Assembly (NCBI RefSeq): GCF_003030345.1
Contig: NZ_CP028158.1
Span: 7,998,001-8,062,000 of the forward strand
DNA from: Plantactinospora sp. BC1
GTDB taxonomy: Bacteria > Actinomycetota > Actinomycetes > Mycobacteriales > Micromonosporaceae
Direction of reading: 5' to 3'
Length of the DNA stretch: 64,000 bases
Below the pieces are notes generated by a model. The model made no database searches. It was not told where the DNA came from and saw only the letters and a list, made by a program, of their open reading frames with translations. The position numbers and the translations under genes were made by a program. Shown in pieces: positions 10,311 to 18,602 of the stretch (its first letter is position 1; each line of letters begins with the position of its first letter).

Positions 10311-10343
10311 ACGGGGCGTCCGGCCATCGGCCGGGCGCCCCGT
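10311..10343. terminator. Terminator hairpin after the E2 gene
   Basis: A 15-bp stem with one mismatch (10311-10325 with 10329-10343) closes on a 3-nt loop, 18 nt after the sucB stop. No U-tract is present. Confidence 0.75.
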
Positions 10344-10434
10344 CGCCATTGCGGCGCCACCCCGCTCCGCCGTTCCGCCGGGGCGCCCGGAGCCGACCTC
10401 GGCCGATCCGGACGGAGTGGGCGAAGATACAGGG

Positions 10435-11337
10435 ATGCGTATCCTGATCGCCGGCTCGTCCGGTTGGCTCGGCACCCGTCTGACCGATCGGCTCCGGGCC
10501 GCGGACCACGACGTCGTCCGGCTGGTCCGGCGCCGGACGCAGGGCCCGGACGAGGTGCGGTGGGATCCCGGCGCCGGTCAGCTCGACCCGGCGGTCCTGG
10601 TCGGCGTCGACGCGGTGGTCAACCTGGCCGGTGCCAACATCGGCGACCGACGCTGGACTCCCCGCTACAAGGAGGTGCTCCGGTCAAGCCGGGTCGACAG
10701 CACCGGGACGCTGGCCCGGGCCATCGCCGCACTGCCGGCCGAGCAGCGTCCCCGGACCCTGCTGAACGGCTCGGCGATCGGCTGGTACGGCGACACCGGT
10801 GACCGCCCGGTCGAGGAGGACGAGCCGGCCGGGGAGGGCTTCATGGCCGACCTGTGCCGGGTCTGGGAGGCGGCGACCGCCCCGGCCGAGCAGGCCGGGG
10901 TACGGGTGGTACGCCTGCGCATCGGCCTGCCGCTGGAGCACTCCGGCGGCCTGCTCAAGCCGCAGCTGCTGCCGTACCGGCTCGGCATCGCGGGCAAGTT
11001 CGGCAGCGGTCGGCAGTGGATTCCGTGGATCTCGATGGCCGACTGGCTGGCCGCGATGACGTTCCTGCTGGATCGCGAGGAGATCGCCGGGCCGGTCAAC
11101 GTGGTCGGGCCGGCGCCGGTGACCAACGCCGAGTTCACCCGGGCGCTGGGCCGGACGCTGCACCGGCCGACGGTGATGCCGGTACCCGGGATCGCGCTGC
11201 GGATCCTGCTCGGTGAGCTGTCGGTCGAGTCGCTGCGCAGCCTGCGGGTGCTCCCCGGGGTGCTGAACCGGGCCGGTTTCGCCTATCGGCATCCCGACCT
11301 GGTCAGCGCGCTGGAAGCGGCGTTGCCCGGCCGCTGA
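10435..11337 (+). CDS. TIGR01777 family NAD-dependent epimerase-like protein
   Basis: This extended short-chain dehydrogenase-like protein (YfcH/SulA-type, TIGR01777) has the Rossmann motif MRILIAGSSGWLGTRL, GADAVVNLAG-type AVVNLAGANIG, an SAIGWYGDTGDRPVEED motif typical of the family, and a C-terminal DUF1731-like segment (LRVLPGVLNRAGFAYRHPDLVSAL). Substrate is unknown for this family. ATG 10435 begins exactly at the nucleotide-binding strand; a GTG at 10417 would add six residues. About 300 aa, normal length. Confidence 0.88.
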   Translation: MRILIAGSSGWLGTRLTDRLRAADHDVVRLVRRRTQGPDEVRWDPGAGQLDPAVLVGVDAVVNLAGANIGDRRWTPRYKEVLRSSRVDSTGTLARAIAALPAEQRPRTLLNGSAIGWYGDTGDRPVEEDEPAGEGFMADLCRVWEAATAPAEQAGVRVVRLRIGLPLEHSGGLLKPQLLPYRLGIAGKFGSGRQWIPWISMADWLAAMTFLLDREEIAGPVNVVGPAPVTNAEFTRALGRTLHRPTVMPVPGIALRILLGELSVESLRSLRVLPGVLNRAGFAYRHPDLVSALEAALPGR

Positions 11338-11396
11338 ACTGCCCCGTCGAACGCGGATCGAGGGTGCCGAAGCCGCCAAAGAGCCGACAGAAGCGA

Positions 11397-11452
11397 GAAG
11401 GTGTGCAAAAGTAGTTTCACCTTCCGTACCGGACAAAGCATCTGGTGTCCGG
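11397..11452. other. Intergenic region with two stem-loops upstream of the LPVTG protein
   Basis: GAAGGTG (11397-11403) pairs with CACCTTC (11418-11424) over an A-rich loop, and CCGGACA (11429-11435) pairs with TGTCCGG (11446-11452) around AAGCATCTGG. They lie in the 185-nt gap before 11523 and could act as terminator or leader structures. The segment GCATCTGGTGTCC at 11438 recurs at 55397-55409. Confidence 0.5.
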
Positions 11453-11522
11453 ACATCGCAGTGGGCGGTCCGGCCGGGAAGGCGACCCGCGCCGCGAGCG
11501 GCGCCGCCAGGCTGGAGGCTCG

Positions 11523-11930
11523 ATGACCGCCGAGGACCGGACCGGCCGACCGACCGTCCCGCCGCCACCACCGCGCAGGGCGGTCGCCGCCGCGCTCGCG
11601 CTCTCCGCCGGCCTGGCCGTCGCCGGTACGACTGTCGCGACCGTCAGCTGGCCGGGCGACCCGACCGGCATCACCGTCGCCGCGCCGGAGCCCGCAGAAC
11701 CCGGCACGGTCACCTTCCGGGTGGTGCCCGCGCCGACGACCGCGGCACCGACGCCGCGACCGCCCACTCCCCGGCCGGCCCCCACGGGCCACCTTCCGGT
11801 CACCGGCGGCGGCGACCCGGTGCCCGGTTGGCTGCCGGCGCTCGGCGCCCTGCTGGTGCTGACCGGTGCCGTGACCGTCGTGGTCGCCCGCCGGTCCCGC
11901 CGCCCCGGCGGCGCGGAGCCGACCGGATAA
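11523..11930 (+). CDS. Short sortase-anchored surface protein (LPVTG motif)
   Basis: The 135-residue product has an N-terminal hydrophobic stretch after PPPPPRRAV (AAALALSAGLAVAGTTVATV, signal peptide or anchor), a Thr/Pro-rich stalk (TTAAPTPRPPTPRP), then the sortase sorting signal LPVTG, a hydrophobic segment and a positively charged end RRSRRPGG. This is the complete layout of a class C/E-sortase substrate. The mature part is only about 70 residues with no known domain, so it may be a wall spacer or pilin-like component. ATG 11523 follows GGAGG. No sortase gene is in the window. Confidence 0.75.
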   Translation: MTAEDRTGRPTVPPPPPRRAVAAALALSAGLAVAGTTVATVSWPGDPTGITVAAPEPAEPGTVTFRVVPAPTTAAPTPRPPTPRPAPTGHLPVTGGGDPVPGWLPALGALLVLTGAVTVVVARRSRRPGGAEPTG

Positions 11931-11968
11931 CCGGCCGGACCCCGCGCCGGGCGGTCGGGAGTCAGCGG

Positions 11969-12361
11969 TCAGCAGTCGCGCAGCTCCGGCGACTGGTTGC
12001 GGATCTGGGCGAGCGGCGAGACGAACCGCTGGTACGTCGTACCGCCCACCGCCCCCGGCCGGAACGCGGCCACCCGGTGGCAGTTCTGGAACGCCAGGCG
12101 TACCCCGAAGTGGCGTTCCAGCCCGCCCCGGATGGCGTCGCTGGCCAGTGCGCGGAGCAGTTGGCCCCGCTCCGCCTCACTCGGCGGCGGTACGGCATGG
12201 TCGGCGTAGTCGGCCGTGGTCGCGTGGACCCGGGCCGACACCTCGGCGACCACCGCCCAGGCGTACGGCAGGGAGCGCCGGACACAGTCGACGAACTCCT
12301 CGTCGTCGACCCGGCCGGCCTCGGCCCGCTCCAGCAGTGCGGTGGGTACGTCCAGGGACAT
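11969..12361 (-). CDS. SCO5389-like conserved actinobacterial protein
   Basis: The 130-residue soluble protein (MSLDVPTALLERAEAGRVDDEEF... to ...FVSPLAQIRNQSPELRDC) resembles a small family I recall being annotated as SCO5389-like in streptomycetes; this recollection is not verified. No catalytic motif is evident. ATG 12361 is preceded on the minus strand by AGGAGG. It follows the P-loop ATPase gene at 12467-13459 by 105 nt in the same direction, so the two may be functionally linked. Confidence 0.72.
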   Translation of the reverse strand: MSLDVPTALLERAEAGRVDDEEFVDCVRRSLPYAWAVVAEVSARVHATTADYADHAVPPPSEAERGQLLRALASDAIRGGLERHFGVRLAFQNCHRVAAFRPGAVGGTTYQRFVSPLAQIRNQSPELRDC

Positions 12362-12466
12362 TGTGTTCCTCCTGTCGTGGATTCGACCCGACCCGGGCTG
12401 GCTGGCCCGGACCGGCGGCACATCTCCGACCGGCACCACCGTTCGGGGTGCCGGCCACCGGGGCGG

Positions 12467-13459
12467 TCAGCGAACCGCCGCCTCCGACCCGGCCAGCGCC
12501 GGCGGTCCGGGCAGGTAGTCGGGGTCCACCTGGCCGGCCAGGTCCTCGCCGACCCGGTCGTTCGCCCAGGCGGCCGCGTTGCGCAGGTGGAACTCCACCG
12601 CGTGCCGCTGGAAGGTCGCCCAGTCCTGCACCTGTTCGTCGACAGTGACCCGGAGCAGGTCGAGCGCGGCCCGGTTGCCTGGCTCCAGGGCGTGCACCGG
12701 TGCCGGTACGCCCCGCTCGGCGCTGCGCACGTAGTCCGAGCGGGTCAGCCAGGTGAGCAGGTCGGCACCGACGTGCTGGCGCAGGAACTCGACGTCGCCC
12801 GCGTCGTCGACCTTGTTGCCGACCACGTGCACCCGGACGCCGTACTCCCGGGCGTAGCCGACGTACTGCCGGTAGACGCCGACGCTGCGCAGGGTCGGCT
12901 CGCAGACCAGGAAGGTCGCGTCGAACCGGGTGAAGAGCCCGGAGGCGAACGAGTCGGCCCCGGCGGTCATGTCCACCACCACGTACTCCCCCGGACCGTC
13001 GACCAGGTGGTTGAGCAGCAGCTCCACCGCGCCGACCTTGGCGTGGTAGCAGGAGACCCCGAGGTCGTCGGCGCCGAACGGGCCGGTCACCGCGAGCCGG
13101 ACCCCGGCCACCTCGCGGACCACCGCCGCGTAGAGCGGGTTGTCGCCGTCGACCGGCAGCAGCCGGGAGCCGCGCCCCGGCGGGGTGGTCTTGACCATCG
13201 CCTCGACCGAGGAGATCCGCGGGTTCTCGCCGCGCAGGTACTCCTTGATCTGCGGCAGGTGGTCGCCGAGCGTCGGCAGCCGGGCCGCCTCCGCCTCGGT
13301 GGCGCCGAGCGCCGTCCCGAGGTGCTGGTTGATGTCGGCGTCGATGGCGAGCAGCGGCGGGGAGCCGCCGGCCGGGCCGGACGCGGCGAGATGCCGGGCG
13401 AAGAGGGCGGCCAGGGTGGTCTTGCCACTGCCGCCCTTGCCGACGAACGAGATTTTCAC
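12467..13459 (-). CDS. CooC/MinD-type P-loop ATPase
   Basis: The 330-residue protein begins with a deviant Walker A motif (KISFVGKGGSGKTTLA), followed by LLAIDADINQHLGTALG and the switch/Walker B region VVVDMTAGADSFASGLF, the SIMIBI layout of CooC-like maturation ATPases and ParA/MinD proteins. CooC proteins insert Ni into CO dehydrogenase; no such target enzyme is visible here, so the partner is unknown. GTG 13459 is chosen because GGAGG lies 9 nt upstream and the P-loop begins at residue 3. Confidence 0.82.
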   Translation of the reverse strand: MKISFVGKGGSGKTTLAALFARHLAASGPAGGSPPLLAIDADINQHLGTALGATEAEAARLPTLGDHLPQIKEYLRGENPRISSVEAMVKTTPPGRGSRLLPVDGDNPLYAAVVREVAGVRLAVTGPFGADDLGVSCYHAKVGAVELLLNHLVDGPGEYVVVDMTAGADSFASGLFTRFDATFLVCEPTLRSVGVYRQYVGYAREYGVRVHVVGNKVDDAGDVEFLRQHVGADLLTWLTRSDYVRSAERGVPAPVHALEPGNRAALDLLRVTVDEQVQDWATFQRHAVEFHLRNAAAWANDRVGEDLAGQVDPDYLPGPPALAGSEAAVR

Positions 13460-13576
13460 GGTACGGGTCCTCCGGTGCACTCTGCGACGTTAATCCAATT
13501 GGAAATCATTTCCATTGGACCCGTCAAGCTGCCCGCTTCCTCGGCGTGTCGGGCCGGGGTTGGTAACCTCCGGCCC

Positions 13577-15415
13577 GTGCCGCACTCCCCGCCCGCGCTC
13601 GCCGGGCCGACCTCGCCCCCGTCGCCGCCGTCGCCCACGCCCCCGGGCGCCCGACGGAGCCGCCGGACCGACCTGCTCGTCGCGCTGGTCGCGATCGTCG
13701 GAGCGGGCTGGGTCACCAGCGGACTCTGGCTCGACCCCAACGGCCGGGCGATCACCGTCAACTCCAGCGACCAGGCCCTCTTCGAGTGGCTCCTCGCGTA
13801 CGGCGCGCACGCGCTCACCCACGGCCAGAACCCGTTCTTCACCGAGCTGGTGAACGTCCCGGACGGGGTCAACCTCGCGGTCAACACCTCGGTCACGGTC
13901 TACGCCGCCGTCTTCGCCCCGCTCACCTACTCCGTCGGCGCCCCGGCCACCTTCCTGGTGATCCTCACCGGCAACATCGCCGCCACGGCGTTCGGCTGGT
14001 ACTGGCTGCTCTCCCGGAAACTCGTCCGGAGCACCCCGGCGGCGGTACTCGGCGGGCTCTTCATCGGCTTCGCCCCCGGCATGGTCGCGCACGCCAACGC
14101 CCACCTGAACTGGAGCGCCGGCTGGGTCGTCCCGATGCTGCTCTGGGGGATACTCCGGCTGCGCCGGCCCGGCCGGTGGCTCCGCAACGGACTGCTGCTC
14201 GGGCTGCTGGTGGCGATCGCCTTCTCCATCGCCGCCGAGGGGCTCTTCTTCACCGCCCTGGCCTGCGCGGTCTTCTTCGGCACCTGGGCACTCGACCGGC
14301 ACCGCCGGGCCGAGGCGAGGGCGGCACTGCCGGACTTCCTGCGCGGGCTCGGCGTCACCGCGCTGGTGGCGTTCGTGCTGCTGGCGTACCCGCTGTGGCT
14401 GCACTTCCTCGGGCCGCAGCGGTTCCACGGCACCGGATTCGATCCGGTGATCCATGCCGAGGACATCGCCGCGTACGGGGCGTACCCGCAGCGGACCCTG
14501 GCCGGGGAGGCCGGGCTCGGCACCTCGCTGGCACCGAACCCGACCGAGGAGAACTCCTTCCTCGGGCTGCCGCTGCTGGTGCTGGCCGTGGTCTGCTTCG
14601 TCGTGCTGTGGCGGCGCGCCGGCCCGGAGCGCCGGGCCACGGTACGGGCGATCGGGGTGAGCACGCTGGTCTTCGCCGTACTCTCCTGGGGCCCCCGGGT
14701 GAAGATCTTCGGTACCCACACCGACGTGCCGCTGCCGTACGCCCTGCTCGGTCACCTGCCGGTCTTCAACGCCGCCCTGCCGTCCCGACTCGCCCTGGTG
14801 GTGGCCCCGCTGGTCGGGCTGCTGCTGGCGCACACCGTCGACCTGCTCCGGGCCGCCGCACCGTCCCGGCGGGCCCGGGCCGGCTGGATCGCCGGGTTCG
14901 CCGTGGCACTCTTGCCACTGCTGCCGGTGCCGCTGCTCACGACAGCCCGGGAACCGATCCCGGAGTTCGTCACCGCCGGCACCTGGCGGCAGTACGTCTC
15001 ACCCGGCGGGGTATTCACCCCGCTGCCGCTCACCCTCGACCTGGCGCCGGACGGGCAACGCTGGCAGGCGTACGCGCTCAGCCACCGGCAGGGCGAGTTC
15101 CGGATCCCGTCCGGCTTCTTCCTCGGCCCCGGCGGGCCGGACGGCCGGGGCCGGATCGGGCCGGTGCCCCGGGCCACCGACGCGCTGCTGATGCGGGTGG
15201 CCGAGACCGGCGAACGGCCGGTGATCACCGACGCCGACCGGGCGGCCGCCCGGGCCGACCTGCGCTACTGGCGGGTCGAGGCGGTGGTGCTCACCGACCG
15301 GGCGCACGGGGCGAAGTTCCCGATCCACACCGACGCGCTGCGCGAGGTCACCACCGCGCTGCTCGGCCCCCCGGAGCGGGTCGCCGACGTCTGGCTCTGG
15401 CGCCTCACCCCCTAA
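13577..15415 (+). CDS. GT-C-like polytopic membrane protein
   Basis: The 612-residue protein has a Pro-rich cytoplasmic start, about ten or more hydrophobic helices, and a soluble C-terminal part. An early extracytoplasmic loop contains SSDQALFEWLLAYGAHA and NPFFTELVNVPDGVNLAVNTS, resembling the first loop of GT-C polyprenyl-phosphate-sugar glycosyltransferases and their relatives in actinobacteria. The donor and acceptor are unknown. The frame is open far upstream, but GTG 13577 sits 7 nt after TAACCT (13564-13569), consistent with a leaderless mRNA, and gives a sensible N-terminus. Confidence 0.75.
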   Translation: MPHSPPALAGPTSPPSPPSPTPPGARRSRRTDLLVALVAIVGAGWVTSGLWLDPNGRAITVNSSDQALFEWLLAYGAHALTHGQNPFFTELVNVPDGVNLAVNTSVTVYAAVFAPLTYSVGAPATFLVILTGNIAATAFGWYWLLSRKLVRSTPAAVLGGLFIGFAPGMVAHANAHLNWSAGWVVPMLLWGILRLRRPGRWLRNGLLLGLLVAIAFSIAAEGLFFTALACAVFFGTWALDRHRRAEARAALPDFLRGLGVTALVAFVLLAYPLWLHFLGPQRFHGTGFDPVIHAEDIAAYGAYPQRTLAGEAGLGTSLAPNPTEENSFLGLPLLVLAVVCFVVLWRRAGPERRATVRAIGVSTLVFAVLSWGPRVKIFGTHTDVPLPYALLGHLPVFNAALPSRLALVVAPLVGLLLAHTVDLLRAAAPSRRARAGWIAGFAVALLPLLPVPLLTTAREPIPEFVTAGTWRQYVSPGGVFTPLPLTLDLAPDGQRWQAYALSHRQGEFRIPSGFFLGPGGPDGRGRIGPVPRATDALLMRVAETGERPVITDADRAAARADLRYWRVEAVVLTDRAHGAKFPIHTDALREVTTALLGPPERVADVWLWRLTP

Positions 15416-15439
15416 CCCCCACCCCCAACCCGACACCAT

Positions 15440-15493
15440 CATGATCACGTAGCGTCCGGCCGACCGGGGGCAGCCGGACGCTACGTGGTCATG
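15440..15493. terminator. Long bidirectional hairpin between convergent genes
   Basis: Two 21-nt arms (15440-15460 and 15473-15493) are complementary except for one position, with a 12-nt loop. It lies between the stop of the GT-C-like gene and the stop of the 15498-16022 gene, so it probably ends transcripts from both sides. Confidence 0.8.
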
Positions 15494-15497
15494 ACGC

Positions 15498-16022
15498 TCA
15501 CGCCGCTCCGGGATGTGCGGCGAGGATGCCGAGGGTGTAGGCGGCGGCGACCAGGCCGAGCATCAGCACCGCGACGCGGCGGAACCGGCGGGCCAGCGCC
15601 GGCAGTTCGGTCGGCAGCGCGAAGACCCGGCGCGGCCAGCCCCGCCAGGAAACCCACCAGAAGAGCGCGGTCGCGGCGGCCAGCAGCACCGCCTTGGCGG
15701 CGACCAGCAGCCACCAGCCGGTCGAGCGGTCGCCGGCCAGCAGCACCAGGACGAGTCCGGTCGCCCAGAGCACCCCGACCAGCCCGACCACGGGCCACCG
15801 GTTACCGTGCGCCAGCACCCGCTGCGCATCCTCCACCCGCTGCGCGTCCTCCGCCTCCTGCGCGTCATCCGCCTCCTGCCGCTCATCGGTTCTGCCGGAG
15901 GAGCCGCCGAGCATCCGGGTCAGTTTCGGCGCCACCACGAAGAGGCTGTACGCCATCGAGCCCAGCCACAGCGCCGAGACCCCGGCATGCAGCAGGATCA
16001 TCGTGGTCGACAACGCGTCCAT
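15498..16022 (-). CDS. CopD-like four-helix membrane protein
   Basis: The 174-residue protein has four hydrophobic helices: ILLHAGVSALWLGSMAYSLFVV, VVGLVGVLWATGLVLVLLAG, WWLLVAAKAVLLAAATALFWW and VAVLMLGLVAAAYTLGILAAH. The LHAGVSALWLGSM start resembles CopD/YozB-type integral membrane proteins, in which conserved His residues may bind copper or haem. A charged insert after helix 1 consists of imperfect 6-residue repeats (EADDAQ, EAEDAQ, RVEDAQ). ATG 16022 starts the first helix. The real role is unknown. Confidence 0.68.
   Translation of the reverse strand: MDALSTTMILLHAGVSALWLGSMAYSLFVVAPKLTRMLGGSSGRTDERQEADDAQEAEDAQRVEDAQRVLAHGNRWPVVGLVGVLWATGLVLVLLAGDRSTGWWLLVAAKAVLLAAATALFWWVSWRGWPRRVFALPTELPALARRFRRVAVLMLGLVAAAYTLGILAAHPGAA
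15820..15891. repeat. 18-bp tandem repeat inside the CopD-like gene
   Basis: Units start at 15820, 15838, 15856 and (diverged) 15874, for example CGCTGCGCGTCCTCCGCC. On the minus strand they encode the acidic DAQ-containing loop between helices 1 and 2. Confidence 0.75.
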
Positions 16023-16115
16023 CCGGGCATCATCCCCGCCCCGGCCTCCGACCGCGCGCCGGTGAGCCCCGCCACGAACCGGAGCGACCCGCCGGTAGCC
16101 CACTAAGCTGGAGCG

Positions 16116-16772
16116 GTGACCAGCACAGTTGCCGGCTTGACCAGTCTCCGGCTCGGGACGGTCGACTATCTGGCGGCCTGGGACGAGCAGCGTCGGGTGC
16201 ACGAGGCGGTGGTCGCCGGGGAGCGCCCGGACACCGTACTGCTGCTCGAACATCCCGACGTCTACACGGCCGGCAAGCGCACCGAGCCCTGGGACCGGCC
16301 GATCGACGGTACGCCGGTGATCGACGTGGACCGGGGCGGCAAGATCACCTGGCACGGTCCGGGGCAGCTCGTCGGCTATCCGATCCTCAAGCTCCCCGGC
16401 GCGGACACCGGGCTGCCGGTGGACGTCGTCGCCTTCGTCCGGCGCACCGAGCGGTTGCTGCTCGACGTCTGCGCCGAACTCGGCCTGCACACGGCGATGC
16501 TGGTCGAGGGGCGCAGCGGGGTCTGGGTGCCGGCCGACGAGCGCGGGCCGGAACGCAAGGTGGCCGCGATCGGCATCCGGGTGGCCCGGGGCGTGACCCA
16601 GCACGGCTTCTCGATCAACTGCGACTGCGATCTCGCCGCGTACGACCGGATCGTCGCCTGCGGGCTGCGCGACGTCGGCGTCACCTCGCTCAGCGCCGAA
16701 CTCGACCGCCCCGTCACCACCGCCGAAGTGCTCCCCATCGTCGAGCGGCACCTCCGCACCCTGCTCCCCTGA
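16116..16772 (+). CDS. lipB: Lipoyl(octanoyl) transferase
   Basis: LipB moves octanoate from acyl carrier protein to lipoyl domains, the first step of protein lipoylation, and so serves the E2 at 8.4-10.3 kb and GcvH. The 218-residue product has [19 protein letters not shown], the [19 protein letters not shown] signature (around residues 70-90), GRSGVWV, and [26 protein letters not shown], which contains the conserved Lys and the Cys seen in LipB. GTG 16116 lies 6 nt after TAAGCT, a leaderless arrangement. LipA is not in the window. Confidence 0.95.
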   Translation: MTSTVAGLTSLRLGTVDYLAAWDEQRRVHEAVVAGERPDTVLLLEHPDVYTAGKRTEPWDRPIDGTPVIDVDRGGKITWHGPGQLVGYPILKLPGADTGLPVDVVAFVRRTERLLLDVCAELGLHTAMLVEGRSGVWVPADERGPERKVAAIGIRVARGVTQHGFSINCDCDLAAYDRIVACGLRDVGVTSLSAELDRPVTTAEVLPIVERHLRTLLP

Positions 16773-17115
16773 GAGAGTGTTGTGATACCTCGGCGTGACC
16801 TTTGCTGACTCTTTGGACGAAGATCACTTCTGTGTCGTTGTGTTTGTAAACCGGCGTACGAGTCGTCGCTGACTGATCGGCAGTGGGCGGTGATCGAGAG
16901 CCGGGCGTTACGGTGGGCCATAGAGACCTCCGGTAGGTATGGGCGTCAGCACCTCACACCTCGCCGGAGGTCTCTCCATCGATCAAGCCGACACGCCGTC
17001 AACAACGCTCATGGTCACTACAGCTAGCTCCCCATCGGGTACGGGGTGGAGTCGGCTGCGGCGCCGGTTCCACCCGTACCGGTATCGGCTGGGCCCCAGT
17101 CGGTGTCGGCGGTGG
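16773..17115. mobile_element. Decayed insertion sequence region between lipB and the O-methyltransferase
   Basis: This 343-nt gap contains the transposase remnant at 16845-16916 and a perfect 12-bp inverted repeat, AGAGACCTCCGG at 16922-16933 and CCGGAGGTCTCT at 16964-16975, separated by 30 nt. The repeat could be a terminal-repeat relic or a terminator. Exact element boundaries cannot be set. Confidence 0.45.
16845..16916 (+). pseudogene. IS5-like transposase N-terminal remnant
   Basis: One frame reads PAYESSLTDRQWAVIESRA, a clear match to the N-terminal signature of IS5/IS4-family transposases (typically YPSDLTDxQWxxIEPLL). The frame ends soon after and no DDE residues follow. The surrounding 16773-17115 gap is visibly less GC-rich than its neighbours, consistent with a decayed insertion. 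Confidence 0.6.
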
Positions 17116-17769
17116 TCAGCGGCGGCGGGCCAGGGTGAGGCCGTCGGCGATCGGCAGCATCACCAGGTCGACCCGCTCGTCGGCGAGTACCGCCTCGTTG
17201 AAGTCGGCGATCGCCCGGTCGGCCACGGTCTCCGGGGCGAGGACCCGGCCGCCCCGCAGCACGTTGTCCACCACGAGCAGCCCACCGGTACGCATCCTCG
17301 GCACCAACTCGGCCCAGTAGGTCGGGTAGCCCGTCTTGTCGGCGTCGACGAAGGCAAAATCGAGGTGTGGCTCGGAGGGGAGGGACCGTAGCGTCTCGGC
17401 GGCCGGGCCGATCCGCAGCTCGATCCGGTCGTCGACCCCGGCCCGCGCCCAGTACCGGCGGGCGACCGCCGTGTACTCCTCGGAGATGTCGAAGCAGGTC
17501 AACCGCCCGTCGGCGGGAAGGCCACGGGCGATCGCCAACGAGGAGAGCCCGGTGAATGTGCCGACCTCGACCGCCTGCCGGGCGTTCACCAGCCTGGTCA
17601 GAAAGGTGAGCAGCCCGGCTTGGTCCGGAGCGATCTGCATCCCGGCGTCGGCCGGCAACAGGGAGACCGTCTCGTCGATCAGCTCTCGGACGAGGGCGTC
17701 CGGCGGTGAGCCGTGCGCCAGGACGTACGCGTGGAGGTCATCGGTGAGCGGGATCGACTTCGTCGGCAC
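17116..17769 (-). CDS. Class I SAM-dependent O-methyltransferase (Methyltransf_3 / CCoAOMT type)
   Basis: The 217-residue enzyme has the SAM-binding motif AVEVGTFTGLSSLAIARGL (around residues 65-85), LTCFDISEEYTAVARRYWARAG, the metal-associated FAFVDADKTGYPTYW and LLVVDNVLRGG, all typical of Mg-dependent catechol or caffeoyl-CoA-type O-methyltransferases. The acceptor is unknown. GTG 17769 is 6 nt from a TAGCGT -10 element. It is downstream of maf in the same direction, 44 nt away. Confidence 0.88.
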   Translation of the reverse strand: MPTKSIPLTDDLHAYVLAHGSPPDALVRELIDETVSLLPADAGMQIAPDQAGLLTFLTRLVNARQAVEVGTFTGLSSLAIARGLPADGRLTCFDISEEYTAVARRYWARAGVDDRIELRIGPAAETLRSLPSEPHLDFAFVDADKTGYPTYWAELVPRMRTGGLLVVDNVLRGGRVLAPETVADRAIADFNEAVLADERVDLVMLPIADGLTLARRR

Positions 17770-17813
17770 CGCTCGACGCTATGCCAGGTTGGCGGCGGAC
17801 GGTAGCGGTTCGG

Positions 17814-18602
17814 TCAGTGTGGGTCGTCCGCCGCTGTCGTCTCCGTCCCGAAGCCGGCACCGTTCGGGGCTGCCCGGTCAGTCCAGAGGTCGGTGATCCG
17901 CAGGTCGAGTTCGCCGAGCAGGTTGCGGAACAGCGGCAGGGAGAGCCCGATCACCGCCCCAGGATCGCCGTCCACCCGGTCGACGAACGGACCGCCCAGC
18001 CCGTCGATGGTGAACGCGCCCGCCACCTGCAACGGCTCGCCCGTCGCGACGTACGCGGCGATCTCGTCATCGGTGACCTCGGCGAAGTAGACGCCGGTGG
18101 CGGCGACCCGGGCCACCTCGCGCCCGGTCGACAGGTCGATCAGGCAGTGCCCGGTGTGCAGCACGCCGCTCTTGCCCCGCATCGCCTGCCAGCGACGGGT
18201 CGCCTCGTCCGCGTCGGCCGGCTTGCCGAGAATCTCCCCGTCGAAGGCGAGCACAGAATCACAGCCGAGGACGAGCGTACGGAGGTTGTGGTCGGGCTGC
18301 CTCCGGCTCTCGGCGCTGCTGCCGCTGTCGGTGCCGGCGCCACTGCCGCTGCCCGCGCTGGCGCCGCTGCCCGTGGTGGTGACATTGCTGTCGGTCAGGT
18401 CCGCGCCGAATCGCTCGGCGACGGTTCGGGCCTTCATCTGGGCCAGCGTGAGACTCAGCGCTTCGGGGGTCGACGGGTCCACCTGTGACTCGTCGACCCC
18501 GCTGACCAGCACCTCCGGCTCGATGCCAGCGGCCTGTAGGAGCTTGCGTCGGGCCGGGCTCGCGGAGGCGAGCACCAGCCGCAGCCGATTTTCCGTTCGC
18601 AC
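17814..18602 (-). CDS. maf: Maf-family nucleotide pyrophosphatase
   Basis: Maf proteins hydrolyse non-canonical or canonical nucleoside triphosphates and are linked to septum control. The product has the N-terminal LRLVLASASPARRKLLQAAGI, VSGVDES, LGCDSVLAFDGEILGKPAD and AGAFTIDGLGGPFVDRVDGDPGAVIGL. A Ser/Gly-rich insertion (about residues 77-100) interrupts the usual LARxKA-to-vlgaDtvv distance. GTG 18602 lies 8 nt after TAGCGT (minus strand) and gives a 262-residue product; a TTG at 18611 is an alternative. In M. tuberculosis maf follows accE5; here a type VII module separates them. Confidence 0.88.
   Translation of the reverse strand: MRTENRLRLVLASASPARRKLLQAAGIEPEVLVSGVDESQVDPSTPEALSLTLAQMKARTVAERFGADLTDSNVTTTGSGASAGSGSGAGTDSGSSAESRRQPDHNLRTLVLGCDSVLAFDGEILGKPADADEATRRWQAMRGKSGVLHTGHCLIDLSTGREVARVAATGVYFAEVTDDEIAAYVATGEPLQVAGAFTIDGLGGPFVDRVDGDPGAVIGLSLPLFRNLLGELDLRITDLWTDRAAPNGAGFGTETTAADDPH

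Noticed and set aside
12148-12648. Plus-strand frames across the SCO5389-like and CooC-like genes
   Set aside because: Arg/Pro-rich shadow frames without ribosome binding sites; the minus strand carries a P-loop ATPase motif.
11828-13576. Open frame upstream of the GT-C-like gene that would give a 1195-residue protein
   Set aside because: It is antisense to the SCO5389-like and CooC-like genes, and the promoter and family-like N-terminus fit GTG 13577.
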